A stretch of 64,000 bases of DNA from Basilea psittacipulmonis DSM 24701 (lineage in GTDB: Bacteria > Pseudomonadota > Gammaproteobacteria > Burkholderiales > Burkholderiaceae_B): the NCBI RefSeq assembly GCF_000743945.1, contig NZ_CP009238.1, forward strand, positions 62,001 to 126,000, read 5' to 3'. Positions within the stretch are counted from its first letter, which is position 1; every line of letters begins with the position of its first letter. Shown here in pieces: positions 27,138 through 35,404 of the stretch. The notes under the pieces were generated by a model. The model did not search any database. It had not been told where the DNA came from and worked only from the letters and a program-made list of their open reading frames with translations. A program made the translations under genes and the position numbers.

Positions 27138-27163
27138 ATTATTCCAAAAATAATCGGGGGGGG
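27138..27163 (-). promoter_or_regulatory. fimbrial promoter with poly-C tract
   Basis: On the minus strand, eight C (27163-27156) are followed after 12 bases by AATAAT (27143-27138), a good -10. The -35 position for a 17-bp spacer would fall on the edge of the C tract, where no TTGACA-like box exists. This mirrors the Bordetella fim promoters, where C-tract length sets activator spacing. The promoter position is inferred. Confidence 0.55.
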
Positions 27164-27175
27164 TAGCTGATTGTT

Positions 27176-28944
27176 TCAAAAATATTTCTGTATGGGTTTA
27201 GATATGGTATTTATCCAACGAAACAATTCGGTCAAGTCATAATCTCCGCTATGAGGCATCCCCCAAACAAGGCCGTAATCAACGTTTTTATGCTGATTTT
27301 GGAGCTTTGTTGTGAGTATTGCACTGATGGCATGAGAGGTGTCTGAGTCATGTGTGCCAACACGAATACGCCAGTATTTTGTGGGGCTTTGATGTAAATA
27401 ATTCATAGGATTCATTAACTTAATGATAGTGCTATCAGCCATCTGTGCTTGCGGTGCAATATTACGGTGCATTGCGTAGGAAGTGAAGTGTTTTTGATCC
27501 CTATCGCTTGTTCCAAATAATTGATTTTCACCAGAAGATAGGTCGAGATGGTCAAAAGCGGGTACGCCTTTTTGTCTGCCAATGGCTTTGATATAGGCCT
27601 CAAAATCTATGTCCACGACTTGATGATGCTCAATGGTGAGATAGCTGACTTGACTAAGATCTTGGCCCTCGTCAATGGCTTTTTGAGCGGATGCCATGAG
27701 TTGTTGAATAAGGTAATCCTTAAAACTGCCGTTGCCGTTTTGATCAAGCGTTAATGGTTGGTTTTGTGTGTCACGTAGGTTTAAGCTGTTGAGATATTGG
27801 GGGAATTGAGTTTTTAAGGCTTGACTCATTTTGATTTCCGAATCACTTAAAGCCGTTGAGGTGACCTCGTGTTTGATATGGTAATCTAACATAGAAATGG
27901 ACATTTTTTGATAAGTGTTGATGCCGTTAAACTCCCATTCATAGGCCATGTCAGCGTGTTCAAGATTGGTAATGGGACAATAGGCCGATACCGCGAATAC
28001 ATTATCGTCTTGGATAGGGGCTCTGCACCAATGTCATCTAGATAAGGCTGGTAGTCAGGTTGATTCCCGCTGGCCCCCATCAATGCAGATAATGCGCCGC
28101 CTGCACTTGTTCCGTTAATAATGATTTTTTGAGCGTCTCCTTGCATACGTTCATCGTTGAATTTCAAATAACGAACCGCTGCTTTTAAATCCACTATCGC
28201 AGCGGGTGCCTTACCGTAGCTTTGCGTGCGACCCCTTGCTCCAGGGCTTACCACTACGTAACCTTGTGCCAAAGCGGCGAGCAAAGTGTTGGGATGGTCC
28301 ATGTTTGGCGGTGTTTGAGGTTGGGTGGCGTTTTGCGAGTGGTTGGTGGAAGATGGATCGTTGTGCGTTGAGGCAGATGGAGACACGTTGCTGTTTGTTG
28401 AGGTGGGTGATGAGGTGCGGGGTGATGTGTTGGAATCCGCTTGGTTGTTGGATGACAGCGTGTTGTTCGATGATGTGGGGGATGATGCGGTTTGTGTGGC
28501 AGGAGGTTCCGCTCCCATTGGCTTATTTTCTATTGTTCCAGGCAAAGCAGGCATATAACCACCCACATTGTTTTGCATAAAAATAGGGGCGGTGTCTTTG
28601 TTAAAACCGTTGATGGATTGGTCCTCAAAGTACGCTTCAGGGATATAAATATTCATACTTTCGTATTGCGTATCAATGGGTTTTTCCACGTATATCAGTT
28701 GTTCAAACGCACGGAATTTAATTTCTTTGCCCTCATAATTCATAGATTTTTTAACCCCTTTTGTAGGGTCAAAATATAAGTTATGAAGCGTGTTTTGGGT
28801 GGGTGTGGAGCTGGATAGGTTGTTGGCAGAAGCATTTTGGGTGGTGGTGGATGAGTTTATTGAGGTATTTTCTATATCTTGAGCCATGCTGTGCATGTTT
28901 AAACCCAATAGGATAGAACTAATAAGTAAGCGTTTAAATTTCAT
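27176..28944 (-). pseudogene. subtype B tannase-like hydrolase, frameshifted
   Basis: Two overlapping frames together make one alpha/beta hydrolase of about 589 residues with a signal peptide (start ATG 28944, MKFKRLLISSILLG). The first part has MNIYIPEAYF, the oxyanion region and the nucleophile GTSAGGALSALMG. The second part has YWRIRVGTHDSDTSH with the catalytic Asp and WGMPHSGDYDLTELF with the catalytic His. Adding one G to the G4 run at 28017-28020 joins the frames and restores the conserved YCPITNLEHAD cysteine segment. About 70 residues of S/T/N/P-rich sequence interrupt the domain before HPNTLLAAL. Either an inactivated gene or a sequence error. Tannases release gallate from plant tannins; the true substrate is unknown. 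Confidence 0.8.
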
Positions 28945-29296
28945 GATAAATCTTCCTTGCAATCGAGATAATGAATAGGACAAATATAAAAATAAAAAGT
29001 TTCTATGATTTTTGTTGTTTAAAAACCACTTTTTGATGAATTTGTTGTTTTTGTGCAACGGTAGTGGTGAAGTGACAGGCGATATGAACGTGAATAATTG
29101 AGTTGTTTTGGTCAAAGAATGATGGGGGATGGTAGGACGAAGCCGTAAGCCTCCCCGCATCTTAACAGTTGTTTTGCCTAAGAATGGCATGTGAAAGTAG
29201 GTTTAATGAGGGCGATGTGATGGGGGGGGGTAAACGAATGCTATAGATAGGGGAGTTGTAAAAAAATAAAAAACGATAAAAGCGGTTATATAAAGT
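28945..29296. other. intergenic region upstream of the tannase, with C9 tract
   Basis: The tannase frame stays open for 82 codons above its ATG but shows no coding features. A G9 run (29222-29230; C9 on the tannase strand) lies 278 bp upstream of the ATG. No clear promoter could be assigned. Confidence 0.5.
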
Positions 29297-29321
29297 AAAA
29301 AGGGGTGTTTGGCCCCTTTTT
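29297..29321. terminator. bidirectional rho-independent terminator
   Basis: AAAAAGGGG (29297-29305) and CCCCTTTTT (29313-29321) form a perfect 9-bp stem with A/T flanks on both sides, 30 bp after the Bcr/CflA stop. It would terminate transcription from either direction. Confidence 0.85.
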
Positions 29322-29350
29322 TACGGATAGGTGTTAAAGTTTGTTTGGGT

Positions 29351-30565
29351 TTATTGGGCGATGATTTTGGCTTTTTTGACTTTTGGAATCACCCACAACA
29401 TAATCAAGAACGCGATAATCAGCCATGAAACCATGCCCGAAATCAAGGTATGAGGGGTTTGTGCATGAAGATGGCTCATAATAGCCCCTGCAATACTACC
29501 CATGATGATTTGGCACGATCCAATAAGTGATGAGGTGGACGCGGCTAATTGTCCATATTTTTCCATGGCAATAACAGTGGAAGTAGGAATGGTCCATGCC
29601 ATGCACATTGAACCCAGCATTAACAAAGGCATAAAGACATAGAGGTTTTCGCCTAAGAAATGCAGATATATCCACAGTATCCCCAATGCAGTCACCGAAC
29701 CGCTCATTCCAATGCGTACCAGATTAGGAAGTCCAACGCGTTTGCCAAGAAAGGAGTTGAGTTGGGCACTCAAGAAAAAAGTGGCCGCGTTGAGTCCGAA
29801 TAATAAGGCGTAATGGCTGGAACTTTGATGATAATACCCTTGGAAGACAAAGGAAGAGGTAAATAAAAAGCAAAAGAACGCCGCAATATTGCACGCCCCG
29901 ATAAGTGCTAGCCCGATGATATGCGGGTCTTTGATAAGGATGCCAAAGTTTTTGAATGCCTTGGTTAATGTTGCACCTTGACGTTTTTCTGCAGGTCGGG
30001 ATTCTGGAATAAAGAAGTAAGCCAAACAAATATCAATGGCGGCAATCACGGTAATGGTCCAGAAAATCCAACGCCATTCGCCTTGAGAAATCGACACAAT
30101 GAAACTGCCTGCAATGGGTGCCAAAATAGGTGAGACGCTAAAAACAAGCATCAAAAAAGAGATGAGTTTGGTTGCTTGTGTGCCAGTGTAAAAATCACGC
30201 ACAATCGCATAAGCAGTCACTGAACCCGCTGCGGCCCCCATCCCTTGAAAAAAGCGAAACGCAATCAGTGCTTCAATGCTAGAGGCTAACGCACACGCAA
30301 TGGTACAAATCGTAAAAATGCTCAGTCCGATAAGTAGCGGTTTTCTACGACCGTAAGTATCGGATAAAGCTCCATAAAATAATTGACTCATCCCCATTGC
30401 AAAAGAAAAGGCAACAAGTGTTAATTGCGTTTGACCTTCAGTGGTATGTAAATGTTCAGTAATGGTGGGCAAAGAGGGTAAGTACATGTCGATAGCAAAA
30501 GGACCAATAGCGGTCATAATGCCAAGAATTAGCCCGAGTGTATAAAATCCAGGATTTTTAGTCAT
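29351..30565 (-). CDS. Bcr/CflA-family multidrug efflux MFS transporter
   Basis: 404 residues, twelve helices, DHA1 type. Landmarks: GPFAIDMYLPSLPTI in helix 1, motif A YGALSDTYGRRKPLL, and helix-4/5 RFFQGMGAAAGSVTAYAIVRD with SVSPILAPIAGSFI. These are characteristic of Bcr/CflA proteins, which export drugs or cysteine/dipeptides. The start is the ATG at 30565; a TTG at 30571 is also in frame. Confidence 0.9.
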   Translation of the reverse strand: MTKNPGFYTLGLILGIMTAIGPFAIDMYLPSLPTITEHLHTTEGQTQLTLVAFSFAMGMSQLFYGALSDTYGRRKPLLIGLSIFTICTIACALASSIEALIAFRFFQGMGAAAGSVTAYAIVRDFYTGTQATKLISFLMLVFSVSPILAPIAGSFIVSISQGEWRWIFWTITVIAAIDICLAYFFIPESRPAEKRQGATLTKAFKNFGILIKDPHIIGLALIGACNIAAFFCFLFTSSFVFQGYYHQSSSHYALLFGLNAATFFLSAQLNSFLGKRVGLPNLVRIGMSGSVTALGILWIYLHFLGENLYVFMPLLMLGSMCMAWTIPTSTVIAMEKYGQLAASTSSLIGSCQIIMGSIAGAIMSHLHAQTPHTLISGMVSWLIIAFLIMLWVIPKVKKAKIIAQ

Positions 30566-31027
30566 GGTCAATTCAGAAAATTTAAAAAAGGAAGAGTATT
30601 TTATTATAAATGAATGTGTTAAGGGGTTTGTGCTGATTGTGGGAAGTAAGAAGCGTGCTACTACGCAAGTAAATGTACGTATTAAGAGGGGTGGAGATAC
30701 GTCAGTAGATCTACGTAATCATATGGTTAAAAAGATACGTTCGTTTAGCGTGCTACTACGCAAGTAAATGTACGTATTAAGAGGGGTGGAGATACGTCGG
30801 TAGATCTACGTAATCGTATGGTTAAAAAGATATGTTCGTTTAGCGTGCTACTACGCAAGTAAATGTACGTACTTAAATGAGGTAGAGGGATTGCCGTCAC
30901 AAATATTGGATTCATCTATATACGGTGTTTTTAGAGGTTTTTGGACGTGATAAACTGATAAAATGTAGGGTTTGACTTGCGTGTTTGAACAAGAAATTTT
31001 GATTTTTATTCCATGGATGTGAGATAG
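30566..31027. other. intergenic region before lgt
   Basis: Contains a 95-bp tandem repeat (separate entry) and, after it, the lgt promoter region (TTGACT near 30972 is a possible -35). A 67-codon plus-strand frame at 30564 runs into the repeat and is not convincing as a gene. Confidence 0.45.
30652..30870 (+). repeat. 95-bp tandem repeat, about 2.3 copies
   Basis: AGCGTGCTACTACGCAAGTA recurs at 30652, 30747 and 30842, exactly 95 bp apart, with only single-base changes between copies. Each unit is rich in ACGT words and holds the palindrome GTAGATCTAC. Confidence 0.95.
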
Positions 31028-31813
31028 ATGTTAGTTTTTCCTGATTTTGATCCCGTTGCAATCAGTGTGGCAGGTATTGATATTCATTGGTATGGTTTGA
31101 TGTATTTGCTAGGTTTTTTGCTTGCTTATTTATTAGGACGGTATCGTATTCGCCATAAGCAGCTTCCTTTTACACTGAAACAATTTGAAGATATGTTGTT
31201 TTATGGTGCGATGGGGGTGATTATTGGGGGACGCTTAGGATTTATTTTGTTCTACCAATTTCAAGAATACATGGCTAATCCGATCATGATTCTTGAGGTT
31301 TGGAAAGGCGGTATGTCTTTTCATGGGGGATTTTTAGGGGTGCTGTGTGCTATGTGGTTGTACGGGTATCGTCAAAAAATCTCGTTTTTTACCTTGACGG
31401 ATTTTATCGCTCCGTTGATACCTTTAGGCTTGGTGGCTGGACGTTTGGGGAATTTTATCAATGGCGAATTGTGGGGAAGAGTCACGGATGTGCCTTGGGC
31501 GATGGTTTTTCCAACAGGCGGCCCTGTTCCACGCCACCCATCGCAGTTGTATGAAATGTTTCTAGAGGGGTTTTTGCTGTTTGCGATTTTATGGGTGTAT
31601 TCACGAAAACCGAGAGCAACAGGAAAAGTGTCTGGGTTGTTTTTAATCGGATATGGTTCGTTCAGGTTTTTAGTGGAGTTTGTGCGTGAACCCGACTATT
31701 TCTTAGGCAAATTGGCTTTAGGACTAAGCATGGGTCAATGGCTATCGTTGCCTATGATAGTGATTGGGGTGTGGTTGTATTTTGTTTGGAGCAAAAAACG
31801 TTCATCTGAATAA
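31028..31813 (+). CDS. lgt: prolipoprotein diacylglyceryl transferase
   Basis: 261 residues, seven helices. It transfers diacylglycerol from phosphatidylglycerol to the lipobox cysteine of prolipoproteins. The conserved HGGFLGV (His essential) and the Lgt signature [14 protein letters not shown] are intact, as is HPSQLYE. Normal length. A 34-bp piece of its 3' end is copied just after the gene (31839-31874). Confidence 0.96.
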   Translation: MLVFPDFDPVAISVAGIDIHWYGLMYLLGFLLAYLLGRYRIRHKQLPFTLKQFEDMLFYGAMGVIIGGRLGFILFYQFQEYMANPIMILEVWKGGMSFHGGFLGVLCAMWLYGYRQKISFFTLTDFIAPLIPLGLVAGRLGNFINGELWGRVTDVPWAMVFPTGGPVPRHPSQLYEMFLEGFLLFAILWVYSRKPRATGKVSGLFLIGYGSFRFLVEFVREPDYFLGKLALGLSMGQWLSLPMIVIGVWLYFVWSKKRSSE

Positions 31814-31838
31814 GGGTGATGACGTGACGTGACGCTGA

Positions 31839-31874
31839 GACTAAGCACGGGTCAATGGCTATCGTTGCCCATCG
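31839..31874 (+). repeat. duplicated fragment of the lgt 3' end
   Basis: GACTAAGCACGGGTCAATGG and the bases after it repeat 31722-31757 of lgt with two or three differences, 117 bp downstream and outside the gene. It does not encode anything in its new place. Confidence 0.85.
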
Positions 31875-31888
31875 TTTCGCACGGTGTA

Positions 31889-32341
31889 TTAAGGCTGTTC
31901 AATACAATTAGGGCAAATAACTTGGATTTCGGTTTCTTTCCCCGTTGTCTGATAACCATGTTCATGAAGCATGTTGGTAAGATGATGGGTAACGGTTTGA
32001 TTTTCAATTTCTTTGACACTGCCGCAGCTTTTGCACGCCAGTAAAAGACTCTCGCCATGTTCACAATCTTTCTGGATATGTTGGCACACCGCCCACGCGT
32101 TCAGGGAATCAATACGATGTATAAAATGTTGTTGTTCTAAAAATTCTAACGCACGGTAAACAATGGGTGGTTTGGTGTTCGGATGTTCTTTTAGCATGGC
32201 CTTTAAAAGATCATAGGCTTTTACGCTTTGTGGTGATTCAAGAATGAGTTCAAGCACCTGACGACGAGATTGGGTCAGTCGTGTGCCGTTTGCCTCACAA
32301 ATATCCTCGATTTTCTTTAGTTGTTCTGAAATATTATTCAT
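31889..32341 (-). CDS. zur: Fur-family zinc uptake regulator
   Basis: 150 residues with an N-terminal winged helix (RLTQSRRQVLELIL, PPIVYRALEFLEQQH) and a C-terminal dimerisation domain with a structural zinc site of two CxxC pairs (CKSCG and CPNC). The sequence is closer to Zur than to Fur, and the divergent neighbours are the znu zinc uptake genes. A palindromic Zur-box-like site lies in the shared promoter region, so Zur probably represses that cluster when zinc is bound. Confidence 0.9.
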   Translation of the reverse strand: MNNISEQLKKIEDICEANGTRLTQSRRQVLELILESPQSVKAYDLLKAMLKEHPNTKPPIVYRALEFLEQQHFIHRIDSLNAWAVCQHIQKDCEHGESLLLACKSCGSVKEIENQTVTHHLTNMLHEHGYQTTGKETEIQVICPNCIEQP

Positions 32342-32442
32342 ATCTGATTTTCCTTGAAACGTACTTATATTCTACATCAATCTAGATGAATAAATAAGGA
32401 ATATATCAGTCATATTTGTGTGCGTTTAAACACGACTCATAC

Positions 32443-32475
32443 TTTGCATAATCAGACAGATGTTATACAATAACA
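32443..32475 (+). promoter_or_regulatory. znu promoter with Zur box
   Basis: TTTGCA (32443-32448), a 17-bp spacer and TACAAT (32466-32471) form a promoter. The -10 is buried in TGTTATACAATAACA (32461-32475), a perfect TGTTAT-3-ATAACA palindrome matching known Zur boxes. Zinc-loaded Zur would block RNA polymerase. Confidence 0.82.
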
Positions 32476-32496
32476 TTTTTGTTACCGACTTTTTTT

Positions 32497-32655
32497 ATGT
32501 CAATTGAAAATATTTCAAGAATCCCGTCCAAACAGATTCAATCCGTAAAACATTCTTTTTTATTGTCTAGTGCGATGACGCGAGTGGCTTATGTGATTTT
32601 TCCTATCTTGATATTGTGCTGGTGTGCATGGATGATTTTAAGAGGATTGGACTGA
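32497..32655 (+). CDS. small membrane protein in the znu operon
   Basis: 52 codons starting MSIENISRIPSKQ with one strongly hydrophobic helix (VIFPILILCWCAWMI) ending in RGLD. It begins 22 bases after the Zur box, is thus the first gene under Zur control, and its TGA lies two bases before the znuC ATG. I do not recognise a family. Position and composition suggest a small inner-membrane accessory of the zinc transporter; function unknown. Confidence 0.6.
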   Translation: MSIENISRIPSKQIQSVKHSFLLSSAMTRVAYVIFPILILCWCAWMILRGLD

Positions 32656-32657
32656 GC

Positions 32658-33353
32658 ATGAATGTCTTTGAATGCGAGCATTTATCACTGTCTTGGGGAA
32701 ACAAACAGGTGGTGGTTGACTTGAATGTTGAGTTTTCTCAAGGTGAATTGATAGCGATTTTAGGTCCAAATGGAGCGGGAAAATCGACATTGGTCAAGGC
32801 TATGATGGGCCTTTTAAAACCGAGTGCTGGGGTGATTAGAAAAAATCCAAATCTGCGTTATGCCTTGTTGCCACAGTCTTCCGAGATTGATAAAACCTTT
32901 CCGATGACGGTTTATGATTTGGTGGCGATGGGGGCGTGGAACCAAGTTGGGGTATTTAAAAGTTATTCAAAACAGATCAAACAAAAGATCGCTGATGCAA
33001 TGGAACGAGTAGGGCTGAAAAACCACAGCCATTCTTTGATTGGAGAATTGTCAGGCGGACAGTTTCAACGTGCATTGTTTGCTAGATTGATGGTCACTGA
33101 TGCATCGGTTTTTGTGTTAGATGAGCCGTTTGCTGCGATTGATGCTTACACGCGAGATGATTTGCTTTGTATTATTCGTGATTGGCACGCGGAGGGGCGA
33201 ACCGTGATTGCGGTACTACACGATATTGATTTAGCCAAAGCAAACTTTAACCAATGCTTATTGTTATCGGATACGATTCGGGCTTGGGGAAGTGTGGATG
33301 CCGTCATCACGCCAGAAAATTTAGAAAAAGCCAGACAACAAAGGAGTTTTTAA
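32658..33353 (+). CDS. znuC: zinc ABC transporter ATP-binding protein
   Basis: 231 residues from the ATG at 32658 (MNVFECEHLSLSWG); an upstream in-frame start overlaps the small membrane protein. Walker A GPNGAGKST, signature LSGGQFQRALFARL and Walker B VFVLDEPFAAID are complete, followed by the H-loop VLHDID. Powers zinc import with ZnuB and ZnuA. Confidence 0.95.
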   Translation: MNVFECEHLSLSWGNKQVVVDLNVEFSQGELIAILGPNGAGKSTLVKAMMGLLKPSAGVIRKNPNLRYALLPQSSEIDKTFPMTVYDLVAMGAWNQVGVFKSYSKQIKQKIADAMERVGLKNHSHSLIGELSGGQFQRALFARLMVTDASVFVLDEPFAAIDAYTRDDLLCIIRDWHAEGRTVIAVLHDIDLAKANFNQCLLLSDTIRAWGSVDAVITPENLEKARQQRSF

Positions 33354-33354
33354 T

Positions 33355-34194
33355 ATGTATTCTTTATTGATTGCTCCGTTTGTTGAGTATGATTTTATGC
33401 GTCGTGCTTTGTTGGGCGGGCTGTTTTTGGCTTTGTCATCCGCTCCGTTAGGTACGTTTTTACTATTAAGAAGAATGAGTTTGGTGGCGGATTCGATGTC
33501 GCATGCGATTTTGCCAGGCGTGGCCTTGGGTTTTTTGATTTCAGGAAATTCGATAGTGGCTATGGCCAGTGGCGGGTTGGTGGCAGGTCTGGTGGTCGCG
33601 GTATTGGCGGGTTTGGTGACGCGTTATACCAATATGAAAGCGGATGCAAGTTTTGGTAGTTTTTATATTATTTCTTTGAGCTTGGGTGTGCTATTGCTGT
33701 CGTTGAAGGGCAGTAATATGGACTTGGTTCATGTGTTATTTGGTACGATTTTGGGCTTGGATAATGATTCCCTCATGTTTATGATGATCGTGAGTGGGTT
33801 GACAACATTGGTGATCGCGATTATTTATCGGCCTTTGTTAATTGAATGCTTTGATCCGATATTTTTTCAAAGCGAGGGGGGCAAAGGATCGTTGGTGCAC
33901 CTGTTTTACTTGGTGTTGCTCGTGATTAATTTGGTAGCAGGATTTCAAGTATTAGGTACTTTAATGGTGGTGGGGATGATGTTGTTACCTGCCTCGGCCG
34001 CAAGTTTGATGGTCAAAACGGTTGGAAAGCAAATGATTGCCGCGGTTTTGATTGGAGCTGTATCGGTGTATGTCGGTTTAGCGGTTTCTTTTCATCACAC
34101 CATGCCATCGTCTTCAGGCATTATGCTAACAGCAGGCTTGATTTATATCTTGGCCTTGTTAATGGGCAAACGCGGTGTTTTGAAAAGACGATAA
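33355..34194 (+). CDS. znuB: zinc ABC transporter permease
   Basis: 279 residues of the metal ABC-3 permease family with eight or so helices. The conserved MSLVADSMSHAILPGVALGF and QVLGTLMVVGMMLLPAS are visible. It begins one base after the znuC stop. ZnuA follows after 168 bp. Confidence 0.95.
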   Translation: MYSLLIAPFVEYDFMRRALLGGLFLALSSAPLGTFLLLRRMSLVADSMSHAILPGVALGFLISGNSIVAMASGGLVAGLVVAVLAGLVTRYTNMKADASFGSFYIISLSLGVLLLSLKGSNMDLVHVLFGTILGLDNDSLMFMMIVSGLTTLVIAIIYRPLLIECFDPIFFQSEGGKGSLVHLFYLVLLVINLVAGFQVLGTLMVVGMMLLPASAASLMVKTVGKQMIAAVLIGAVSVYVGLAVSFHHTMPSSSGIMLTAGLIYILALLMGKRGVLKRR

Positions 34195-34362
34195 CTAGAA
34201 GTTTAGCGATCGTGACGTAGATGATAATCGCTTCGATAGCGTGATGTTGGCTCGTTGTGCTGCGATCGTGACGTGGATGGCGATCGTGATGGGTTCGTAA
34301 GGAAATGAAATAATCGCGATTAATTTTGATTAAAAAACTAATGACTATAAGAGGGTGTTTGT
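34195..34362. other. znuB-znuA spacer with direct repeats
   Basis: 168 bp with the word GCGATCGTGACGTRGATG twice (34206 and 34264) and a shorter GCGATCGTGA copy at 34281. No terminator or clear promoter; znuA may be read through from znuB. Confidence 0.5.
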
Positions 34363-35274
34363 ATGAAAGGTTGGGTAAAACTTGCAGTGGTGCTGGTGTT
34401 GAGTGTCGCCAGTCTCGTGGCAGAATCAAAAGTTAAAGTGGTCACGAGTTTTTCGATTCTTCAAGATATGGTGCAACAAATTGGTGGTGAGGCGGTTGAG
34501 GTTGTTTCTTTGGTGCCGATTGGGGCGGATGTTCATGAGTTTGACCCCAGTCCTCAGTCGGTCGCCACGTTGGCCAATGCGAATTTACTGGTGATAAATG
34601 GCTTGGGTTTTGATGATTGGACGCAACGTTTAGTAAAGTCGGCGGGTTACAAAGGTCTGACGGTGGTGGCGACGAAAGGTGTTGTCCTTATTGAGGTGGA
34701 TGAGGCACACCATCATCATGATGGACCTCATCACGACCATGAACATCACGGAAAATGGGACCCTCATGCGTGGCAAGATTTAAGCAATGCCGTGATTTAT
34801 GTTCAGAATATCGTAGAGGCGTTAAGAAAGATTGATCCTGAACACGCCAGTGATTATGAGCAAAGAGGCGATGCATACGTGGCATCGATTAAGTTGTTAG
34901 ATGCAGAAACAAAAGCAAAATTCGCATCTTTGCCACCTGCACGTAAACAAATGGTCACGAATCATGATGCGTTTTCTTACTTTGCAAAAGCGTATGGCAT
35001 TAAGGTTCATGCGGCAATGGGCATTAGTTCGGCTTCACGACCATCGGCAAAAATTATCGCCTCCCTCATTGATGAAATTAAAGAGGAAAAAGTGCCGGCA
35101 GTATTTTTTGAAAATATTTTTAATGCACGATTAATTGAACAGTTGGCTCGTGACAGTGGGGCCAAAGTCGGCGGTAAGTTGTACACCGATTCGATTAGTG
35201 AAAGCGGGCCAACCAGCACGTATTTGGGCATGTTCCAATACAACGTTGACACGATTTTTAATGCGATTCGTTAA
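34363..35274 (+). CDS. znuA: periplasmic zinc-binding protein
   Basis: 303 residues with a signal peptide (SLVAESK region). Cluster 9 metal-binding motifs are VHEFDPSPQ, a charged His-rich loop (AHHHHDGPHHDHEHHG) that marks zinc rather than manganese specificity, WDPHAWQD, and the C-terminal GGKLYTDSIS. It captures zinc and hands it to ZnuBC. Confidence 0.95.
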   Translation: MKGWVKLAVVLVLSVASLVAESKVKVVTSFSILQDMVQQIGGEAVEVVSLVPIGADVHEFDPSPQSVATLANANLLVINGLGFDDWTQRLVKSAGYKGLTVVATKGVVLIEVDEAHHHHDGPHHDHEHHGKWDPHAWQDLSNAVIYVQNIVEALRKIDPEHASDYEQRGDAYVASIKLLDAETKAKFASLPPARKQMVTNHDAFSYFAKAYGIKVHAAMGISSASRPSAKIIASLIDEIKEEKVPAVFFENIFNARLIEQLARDSGAKVGGKLYTDSISESGPTSTYLGMFQYNVDTIFNAIR

Positions 35275-35404
35275 GATGGCGATTACCCCATCGGATGTTC
35301 TGGGCAAACGATAATTAAATAAATTCTAGGGTAAATGCTAGGTTAAAATATCAGTAATATTTGATATGCTAAGCAGTGATATATCACGGAATTTATAAGC
35401 CAAG

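Noticed and set aside
27886..27949. Second tannase frame starting at ATG 27949 as an independent gene
   Set aside because: It lacks the nucleophile half of the fold and any start signal; it joins the upstream frame with one base added.
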